Below the pieces are notes generated by a model. It did no database searches. It saw only the letters and a list, made by a program, of their open reading frames with translations, and was not told the origin of the DNA. A DNA stretch of 10,071 nt from Candidatus Kapaibacterium sp. (GTDB lineage: Bacteria; Bacteroidota; Ignavibacteria; Kapaibacteriales; UBA2268). How positions within the stretch are numbered: the first letter of the stretch is position 1; each line of letters begins with the position of its first letter. The stretch lies in contig JAQIDA010000136.1 of the NCBI GenBank assembly GCA_027858275.1, positions 1 through 10,071 of the forward strand, given 5' to 3'. A program made the translations under genes and the position numbers. Shown piece by piece: positions 1-5,315 of this stretch.

Positions 1-387
1 ATCATACACAAAGCAATATCCTTCTGTCCATGTCAATTGGTATATTTTTCCTTTGAGCATGGTGATACCTTCGGCGAAGAATTCGCGCGGTAGGGTGAAT
101 TGCTTTATGATTCTGCCGTCAGCGGAGTTGACTTTGCGAAGTGTCGAATGATTGTTCAGACCGGTACTTTCGTAAAAATATCCGCCGTGCCAAAAGAATC
201 CTTGTGTAAACGCTTCCGGGTCGTGATCGGTCACTTTAACGATGCTTATATCATAGAGTTTAATATTTTCTATATTTTTCGTCGCGGTTTGCTTTGTCTG
301 CTTACGGGAATTGGCTTTCTCACCCGTGCAGCAAGCGACGGATACAACAATCAACAATAATAACAGGCCTAATAAATTCTTCTTCAC
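1..387 (-). CDS. Glutaminyl-peptide cyclotransferase (plant/bacterial type), lipoprotein, 3' end outside window
   Basis: This enzyme family converts N-terminal glutamine of exported proteins to pyroglutamate, releasing ammonia. Only the first 129 residues are in the window; the reading frame runs off the left edge without a stop. The start is a GTG at 387, giving MKKNLLGLLL and a hydrophobic signal segment (residues 5-18) that ends in two cysteines (C19, C20), so a lipid-anchored, envelope-facing protein is likely, although neither cysteine has a textbook lipobox. After a short polar linker the family's beta-propeller begins: PEAFTQGFFW (57-66), a YEST-G motif (72-76), EGITMLKGKIYQLTW (106-120) and FVYD (126-129). 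These match the conserved opening blades of the glutamine cyclotransferase family. The nearby ATG at 395 is out of frame and meets a stop after three codons. Family assignment is strong; lipidation is inferred. Confidence 0.88.
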   Translation of the reverse strand, partial: MKKNLLGLLLLLIVVSVACCTGEKANSRKQTKQTATKNIENIKLYDISIVKVTDHDPEAFTQGFFWHGGYFYESTGLNNHSTLRKVNSADGRIIKQFTLPREFFAEGITMLKGKIYQLTWTEGYCFVYD

Positions 388-504
388 TTTATCATTCTTT
401 CGGACTTATTAACACAATTCGCCCTAAATTACAAAAAAGCTCAGTGATATTTAAGCAGGAATTAAGGAATTAGTCGAAATTATTCATGCATTTATCACAA
501 ACAA

Positions 505-582
505 TTGCAACAGATAGCTTTAGCTATTTGCTACAACAACATATCTTGATGCACTGCATAGTGCTAAAGCACTATGTTGCAA
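505..582. repeat. REPIN-like pair of small hairpin units in inverted orientation
   Basis: The element is bounded by TTGCAACA (505-512) and its exact complement TGTTGCAA (575-582). Just inside each end is a self-complementary unit. On the left it is ATAGCT-TT-AGCTAT (514-527). On the right it is CATAGTGCTAAAGCACTATG (557-576), with 9-bp arms. Read in the same orientation, the two units share the TTGCAACA head and a central CTTTAG but differ in stem length and sequence, each staying self-complementary. This is the layout of a REPIN, two REP units facing each other. Copy number elsewhere in the genome is unknown. Confidence 0.6.
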
Positions 583-611
583 CTCAATGCGAAAAGCACA
601 GAATAATATGG

Positions 612-728
612 TACTGTTCACTTAGTTATAGTTACGGTCATCGAGCGGAGTCGAGATGTCTTATTGCCCTTGTTTTATAACGTGCTGCATCTCGACTCCG
701 CTCGATGAACGGGATAAAGTGAACAGTA
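612..728. repeat. Long two-tier inverted repeat (MITE or hairpin-type intergenic element)
   Basis: A perfect 21-bp inverted repeat (638-658 against 688-708, core TCGAGCGGAGTCGAGATG) encloses a 29-base spacer. Outside it is a second perfect pair of 12-bp arms (TACTGTTCACTT at 612-623; complement at 717-728), offset by internal loops of unequal length. The GC-rich inner arms stand out from the AT-rich surroundings. I recall the TCGAGCGGAGTCGAG core as a recurring intergenic motif in Bacteroidota-type genomes, but cannot confirm that here. No clear target-site duplication flanks it and no transposase is present. It could act as a transcription stop between the divergent neighbours, though no T-run follows. 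Confidence 0.75.
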
Positions 729-835
729 TTGAGCTTTGGCTGACTCCGTGATTGAATGACATAAATTGAAACGATAAAAGAACCGGCTTATTTGCGTATA
801 TTATTATAGATTAAAAGAAAAAACGAAATAATATT

Positions 836-840
836 GAGGA
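836..840 (+). promoter_or_regulatory. Ribosome binding site deciding the ATG start at 846
   Basis: GAGGA sits 5 bases before the ATG at 846. An in-frame TTG at 834 overlaps this site and would add four residues (MRTK), so the ATG is the better start. Confidence 0.65.
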
Positions 841-845
841 CTAAG

Positions 846-1187
846 ATGAGTAACGACAGCTTTATTAAAAAAGAGATATTGAATATAGTAATGCTGCTAT
901 TACCGTTTTTCCTTATTGCATATTTCTGGGAACAAATACCTGACCAAATAGCTGTTCATCTGAATATGCGAGGTGACCTGGACAATAATTCAAGCAAGGA
1001 ATTCGGCATGTTCATTTTACCGGTCATCAACTTTTTCATGTACGGAATGTTTCTGCTGTTGCCTCGAAATGATCCAAAAAAAGAAAATATCAACTTCTTC
1101 AATCGAGGTTATAAGATTTTAAGAACTTCAATAACGGCGCTGATCCTGATAATATTTTGTGCTATATTATATTTCGCGCTGCAATGA
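846..1187 (+). CDS. Small three-helix membrane protein, DUF1648-like
   Basis: A 113-residue integral membrane protein. Three hydrophobic segments are visible: residues 11-28, 53-72 and 91-112. Between the first two is WEQIPDQIAVHLNMRGDLDNNSSKEFG-type sequence (28-54), which matches the signature of the DUF1648 family: a P-x-x-I-x-x-H core, then a Gly-Asp turn and a polar stretch before the next helix. In other bacteria this domain occurs alone or in front of the SdpI region of immunity and signal-transducing membrane proteins. Here no SdpI domain follows, so no immunity role should be assumed. The start is chosen from the GAGGA site. The gene is the only complete plus-strand gene in the window and ends 3 bases from the stop of the convergent gene. 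Domain assignment is fairly good; function is unknown. Confidence 0.72.
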   Translation: MSNDSFIKKEILNIVMLLLPFFLIAYFWEQIPDQIAVHLNMRGDLDNNSSKEFGMFILPVINFFMYGMFLLLPRNDPKKENINFFNRGYKILRTSITALILIIFCAILYFALQ

Positions 1188-1190
1188 GAA

Positions 1191-1757
1191 TCACTTTTTC
1201 TTAGCGGGTTTCTTTTTTTCGGACTTTTTGTTTTTTTCGGCAAGAGGGAATTTATCACAGAGCAATTGAGTTACATCAACCACTTCGATATTTTTAGATC
1301 TGTACAATGGTTTTTCGAGGATCATATCAACACCTGCTTCTTTGGCAATTGCCGGAAATTGAGTCCATATGTATTCAAAGATATTTGTGAGCGGAGCGCC
1401 GCCTTTTAACTGCTTTTTTGAGAAATCTTCTAATGCTCTGGTACGAGCTCTCATTTCAACCATTTTCTTTCGGTCGTTAAGTTTTTCCGCGGCTGTATAC
1501 TCATCAAAAATCTTCTGCATATGCTTTGCCCAAACCTCTGAGGAGTAAAATGCTTGTAGAAGTTTCACGCGATTGAACATACCTACTTTGAGTTTTGCCG
1601 TAGCAAGCTCTGTTTTGGTTTCAGCTGTTTTTAGATCATTCGATTTCACATCATCGGCTTGAACAGCTACCCCTGAACTGAGCGCGAAAATTCCTGTCAT
1701 TAATATAACAGTAAACAAACTATAAAATTTATTCGTTTTTTGTGCTTGGTTCTTCAT
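1191..1757 (-). CDS. Secreted Skp/OmpH-like periplasmic protein with lysine-rich tail
   Basis: A 188-residue exported protein. Residues 1-34 form a signal peptide with a hydrophobic core (about 12-29) and a likely signal peptidase I site after AVQA (34). The mature part opens with a polar linker, then KVGMFNRVKLLQAFYSSEVW (57-76), the beta-strand and helix start typical of the Skp/OmpH family and its relatives. A charged helical region (77-118) comes next, then GGAPLTNIFEYIW (119-131) and the closing VVDVTQLLCDKFPL (159-172). Classical Skp is a trimeric outer-membrane-protein chaperone; this version is closer in style to conserved uncharacterised OmpH-like proteins, so chaperone activity is inferred only. 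The last 14 residues are mostly lysine. AGGA lies 7 bases before the ATG. The usual bamA/lpxD neighbours of skp are absent. Confidence 0.75.
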   Translation of the reverse strand: MKNQAQKTNKFYSLFTVILMTGIFALSSGVAVQADDVKSNDLKTAETKTELATAKLKVGMFNRVKLLQAFYSSEVWAKHMQKIFDEYTAAEKLNDRKKMVEMRARTRALEDFSKKQLKGGAPLTNIFEYIWTQFPAIAKEAGVDMILEKPLYRSKNIEVVDVTQLLCDKFPLAEKNKKSEKKKPAKKK

Positions 1758-1869
1758 TCGGAAGTCCTATGAAAATTTGAATATTAATATTTAATCTAAA
1801 AAACCGTAATCAAGAGATAAGACCGCCGGAGGATAAATATATTTTGATCAGGTCAATATTCAAATCAAA

Positions 1870-1888
1870 CAAGGGGCATGGCCCCTTG
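1870..1888 (-). terminator. Rho-independent terminator-like hairpin after the aspartase gene
   Basis: CAAGGGGC (1870-1877) pairs perfectly with GCCCCTTG (1881-1888) around a 3-base loop. Read on the minus strand it lies 30 bases past the aspartase stop codon and is followed by TTTGATTTG, an imperfect T-run. In the plus direction the following bases are ATAATTA, so it best fits minus-strand termination. Confidence 0.6.
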
Positions 1889-1918
1889 ATAATTATAGCA
1901 GATATCTTAATTTAGAAC

Positions 1919-3799
1919 TTAATATTTTTTAGTGCTGAAATTTTTCGGTTGAATCATATTCTCAGGTGAGAGCAAGTCATCAAGTTCTTCTTTGGTCAAC
2001 AACTTTCTTTCGAGAACAATACCATATACACTCTTGCCGGTCGCCAAGGCTTCTTGAGCGACTGAGCTTGAAGCTTCATAACCAAGAATAGGATTGAGCG
2101 CGGTTGCAAGCCCGATGCTGTTTTCAACCTGTTTACGGCAGACATCCTCATTGGCAGTGATTCCGTCGATACATCTGTATTTCAAGGTACGCATACCGTT
2201 TTTGAGCATGTATATTGATTCAAATAAGCTTTGAGCAATAAGCGGTTCCATAACGTTGAGCTCTAACTGGCCGGCTTCGGCAGCGAGAGTAACGGACAGA
2301 TCATTACCAATAACTTTGAATGCTATTTGGTTGACAACTTCCGGTATAACAGGATTGACCTTGCCCGGCATAATGGAAGACCCGGGCTGCATTTTCGGCA
2401 GATTAATTTCGTTGAAACCCGCGCGAGGTCCTGAGCTGAGCAATCTCAAATCATTGCAAATTTTTGAAAGTTTAACGGCCAGTCGCTTAACAGCGGATGA
2501 ATACATTACAAATGAGCCTGTATCTTGTGTGTCTTCGACAAGATTGGCGGCAAGTTTGACCGGCAGCCCCGTAATTTCCCATAAGTAATGTACGCAGAGA
2601 TCTGAGAATCTCGAATCGGCATTAATACCTGTACCGATTGCCGTGCCGCCCATATTGACTACATGGAATAACTTAGCAACCTGATCCAAGCGTTTAATCT
2701 CTTCGCCTAAAGTATCGGCATAGGCTTCAAATTCCTGACCGAGTGTCATTGGGACAGCATCCTGCAACTGTGTACGACCCATTTTTATAATATGACTGAA
2801 CTCTTTGCCTTTTTTGCGGAATGAATCGCTGAGTTCGGCAAGAACTTCTGTCAATTTTTTGTTGTTATATAAATTTGAAATATGCAATGCTGACGGATAA
2901 GCGTCATTGGTTGACTGAGACAAGTTAACATGGTTGTTAGGATGACAATGTTCGTATTCGCCTTTTTCATATCCCATGATTTCAAGAGCGCGATTAGCAA
3001 TAACTTCGTTGGCGTTCATATTGGTGGAAGTTCCTGCTCCGCCCTGAATCATATCAACAATAAAATGGGTATGCAATTTGCCGTTTACAATATCTTGGCA
3101 GGCCTCAATGATCGCGTTGGCAACTTTTGGCGGTAAAAGGCCGAGATCAAAATTAGCTTTTGCTGCAGCCATTTTTACCTGAGCCAAAGCGACAATCAAA
3201 TCCTTATTATGATTGATCGACACGCCGCTTATATGAAAATTTTCCTCGGCACGAAGGGTTTGTATTCCATAGTAAAATTCATAAGGAACTTCTCTTTCTC
3301 CGAGCAAATCGTGTTCAGTGCGAGTTTTTCCGGAGACATACTGAGCAGCTATATCTACCACTTTGTTTGTGGCACCGCGCATACGTCTGGAAATCACTCT
3401 GGTCATTTGGCTCATAATTTTAGAGGCCAGATGTGGTTGGTCTTTGATCATTTCTTCGAATTTATCACGATGTAGTGTAAGTACTTCAGAATCTTCAATA
3501 ACTACTCCTGAAGTCGCATGTGGGTAGCCGTCCAACAAAGCACCCTCGCTCAAGAAATCACCGGGAGCAAAACTTGCCAGATTGTCGTCAATCCCAAAAA
3601 CATTTGTTTTGATTAATTGGATTTTTCCGCTGAAAATCAGAAATAAATGATGTCGAGTATTATTCTGCTTAAATAAGAATTCACCTTCTTGAAAAGACTC
3701 CTGCTCAACATGACTTTGAAGCAGTTCTAGTTCTTTACTGTCCAGATCTTTGAATAATTCAATTTTCTTCAGGAAATCATTTATTTGTTTTTTTTTCAT
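1919..3799 (-). CDS. aspA: Aspartate ammonia-lyase with N-terminal cyclic-nucleotide-binding-like domain
   Basis: A 626-residue fusion. The C-terminal part (about 157-626) is aspartase, which reversibly deaminates L-aspartate to fumarate and ammonia in the cytoplasm. It shows GTSTNMNANEVIANRA (256-271), SQSTNDAYP (294-302), GRTQLQDAVPMTLGQEF (341-357) and the catalytic loop GSSIMPGKVNP (473-483), whose serine is the expected base. Aspartase rather than fumarase is supported by VIPEVVNQIAFKVIGND (484-500) and by the Gln in GRTQLQ. The C-terminal small domain (about 566-612) is intact. Residues 1-150 form a cNMP-binding-type beta-roll (about 10-125) ending in a connecting helix; there is no DNA-binding domain. 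In its phosphate cassette, FLSEGALLDGYPHATSG (82-98), the glutamate is kept (E85) but the usual arginine is His94, so binding of cAMP or cGMP is doubtful. E. coli aspartase is about 478 residues, so the extra 150 are a true addition. Upstream, GAAG precedes the ATG. Confidence 0.95.
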   Translation of the reverse strand: MKKKQINDFLKKIELFKDLDSKELELLQSHVEQESFQEGEFLFKQNNTRHHLFLIFSGKIQLIKTNVFGIDDNLASFAPGDFLSEGALLDGYPHATSGVVIEDSEVLTLHRDKFEEMIKDQPHLASKIMSQMTRVISRRMRGATNKVVDIAAQYVSGKTRTEHDLLGEREVPYEFYYGIQTLRAEENFHISGVSINHNKDLIVALAQVKMAAAKANFDLGLLPPKVANAIIEACQDIVNGKLHTHFIVDMIQGGAGTSTNMNANEVIANRALEIMGYEKGEYEHCHPNNHVNLSQSTNDAYPSALHISNLYNNKKLTEVLAELSDSFRKKGKEFSHIIKMGRTQLQDAVPMTLGQEFEAYADTLGEEIKRLDQVAKLFHVVNMGGTAIGTGINADSRFSDLCVHYLWEITGLPVKLAANLVEDTQDTGSFVMYSSAVKRLAVKLSKICNDLRLLSSGPRAGFNEINLPKMQPGSSIMPGKVNPVIPEVVNQIAFKVIGNDLSVTLAAEAGQLELNVMEPLIAQSLFESIYMLKNGMRTLKYRCIDGITANEDVCRKQVENSIGLATALNPILGYEASSSVAQEALATGKSVYGIVLERKLLTKEELDDLLSPENMIQPKNFSTKKY

Positions 3800-4070
3800 A
3801 ATTCTTCGGCCTTTTTAATATATCTACTATTAAGAACATTTAACGAGTACAAACTTAATAATTCTATAGCTGAAAAAAAATAATTATGTGTGGTGAGAGA
3901 AAGATTTTTATAGAGAGGAATGTCTTGCTAAATATTTGATATTTAACATTGATAAAAACCCAATCTCGGCTTGCAAATATTTGTTTGTTCTGTAACCGAT
4001 CTTATGTTATCATCTTGTATTACTCAGGCATCATGTTGTCTGACGGAATCAATAACATATTCGGTACAGC
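3800..4070. other. 271-base intergenic region upstream of the aspartase gene
   Basis: This gap must hold the aspartase leader and the end of the glycosyltransferase transcript. It is very AT-rich. I found no convincing promoter box pair, terminator hairpin or small gene. A plus-strand frame beginning at 3971 overlaps the glycosyltransferase gene and is not protein-like. Confidence 0.5.
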
Positions 4071-5198
4071 TTAATCTTTCAAGCTTTCGTAAAATGCAGT
4101 TATGTCAGCGGCAAGACCGTCCCATGAGCATATTTTCTTGTATTCTCGAATATTGTTTGCCAGCTCAGTTTGCAAATTTTCATCAAAGTAACGTTTCACT
4201 GTTGCCGCTATTTGCTCTGCGTTAACTCCCTCTGTCATCAAACCGGTATTGTGCGGGGCAATCATTTCTTTGAGCCCCCCGACATCGGTCGCTATTACCG
4301 GCAGATCGAAATTATAGGAAATTCCGACGATCCCGCTTTGAGTGGCTGATTTATACGAAAGAACTGATACGTCAGCCGCGGAGAAAAACACGGGGACTTC
4401 CTCGTCACCGATATATCGAACATTGAGAATCACTCTGTCGGTCAAACCGCTGTCCTTGATCTGTTTACTGTATTTGTCAAAATTGCCGTAAACTTCGCCC
4501 GCAACAAGAGCAACATATTCATCGGGCAAGTATTTCAATGAGTCAATCAACAGATCCAAACCCTTATAATCTCGGATAAAACCAAAATAGAGCAGGACTT
4601 TTTTGTCCGCGGGAATATTTAATTTTTTGCACGCTTCATCCTTTGGAATAGCTTCACCAAATTGCTCATAGAGTGGATGTTCGTGAAAGATGTATTTCGC
4701 ATCAGGTTTCAGGGACAGTAAATCTTGCTCCACTTTTTTGCTCATTACAACAAAACCGTGATTCTGATTGAGGAACAGCTTAGTCAGAGCTATATCAGCT
4801 GTACGACGCTCGTGCGGTATTACATTGTCGAGGACAGAGATATTGATTGTACCGTGCCTTTTAGTTGATTTTGCGACATGCCCGAGTGAGGGCGCAAAAA
4901 ATGGCATCCAAAACTTCATCAGCATCAAATCCGGCGAGAACCGGTTGATTTTGCCGGAAGCTGTGAAATATGTTATCGGATTGATTGTGTCAAGGACCTG
5001 CTTAGAGGGAATCTTATCGGCAGGATCATTTTCGCCGACCATCTGACTCGAACCGGGGAACAAAATCTTAGGATACTGTCGCGAAAATGTATAAGCGTTT
5101 ATATCATGTTGCTTTTCCAACACTCGATAAAGCAGGGCGTTGAACTGAGCAATTCCGCCGCGAAAAGGATAAAAAGTAGACAAATAAGCGATTTTCAT
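4071..5198 (-). CDS. GT-B fold glycosyltransferase (GT4-like, group 1)
   Basis: A 375-residue cytoplasmic glycosyltransferase, expected to move a sugar from a nucleotide-sugar to a glycan or lipid carrier at the inner membrane face. The N-terminal Rossmann half opens with MKIAYLSTFYPFRGGIAQFN (1-20), the glycine-rich acceptor-side loop, and contains DNVIPHERR (124-132). The C-terminal donor-binding half has LLYFGFIRDYKGLDLLIDSL (202-221), with Arg209 and Lys212 placed like the phosphate-contacting pair of GT4 enzymes, and LPVIATDVGGLKEMI (299-313). The E-x7-E motif usual in GT4 is not apparent: the matching stretch SATQSGIVGISYNFD (284-298) lacks both glutamates. AAGGA lies 10 bases before the ATG. 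The gene is 117 bases after alaS on the same strand and may be co-transcribed. Its sugar and acceptor cannot be told from the sequence. Confidence 0.88.
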   Translation of the reverse strand: MKIAYLSTFYPFRGGIAQFNALLYRVLEKQHDINAYTFSRQYPKILFPGSSQMVGENDPADKIPSKQVLDTINPITYFTASGKINRFSPDLMLMKFWMPFFAPSLGHVAKSTKRHGTINISVLDNVIPHERRTADIALTKLFLNQNHGFVVMSKKVEQDLLSLKPDAKYIFHEHPLYEQFGEAIPKDEACKKLNIPADKKVLLYFGFIRDYKGLDLLIDSLKYLPDEYVALVAGEVYGNFDKYSKQIKDSGLTDRVILNVRYIGDEEVPVFFSAADVSVLSYKSATQSGIVGISYNFDLPVIATDVGGLKEMIAPHNTGLMTEGVNAEQIAATVKRYFDENLQTELANNIREYKKICSWDGLAADITAFYESLKD

Positions 5199-5315
5199 GA
5201 TAATTTATTCCTTGATAAATTCCGGTTTCTTGTTCGATATAACTACTTACGACAGTTCTTCGAGGTTGCATCATAATGTTTGAAACGGCTACACTTGTCA
5301 TCTTTTTTAGTAGAA

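Larger units (their letters stand above)
388..845. other. 458-base intergenic region with two inverted-repeat elements and no gene
   Basis: This gap lies between two divergently oriented genes, the cyclotransferase (minus) and the DUF1648-like gene (plus), so both promoters should be here. I see no strong sigma-70 type box pair. It holds two repeat elements, at 505-582 and 612-728, listed separately. A 64-codon frame at 486-680 runs straight through both hairpins and has no domain-like sequence, so I do not call it a gene. Confidence 0.7.

Noticed and set aside
486..680. 64-codon plus-strand frame in the intergenic gap
   Set aside because: It is built from the two inverted-repeat elements, has no ribosome site and reads as low-information sequence.
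1842..1857. TTGATCAGGTCAA-like dyad considered as an FNR/CRP-type operator
   Set aside because: The half-site spacing is too short for an FNR or CRP site and no regulator link is visible.
3974..3983. 10-bp palindrome CAAATATTTG, also present at 9963-9972
   Set aside because: It lies upstream of two minus-strand genes, but at very different distances (about 175 and 23 bases), and short AT-only palindromes are expected by chance here.
5104..5301. 65-codon minus-strand frame between alaS and the GT-B gene
   Set aside because: It overlaps the first 95 bases of the glycosyltransferase gene in another frame and resembles no family; the larger gene explains the DNA.
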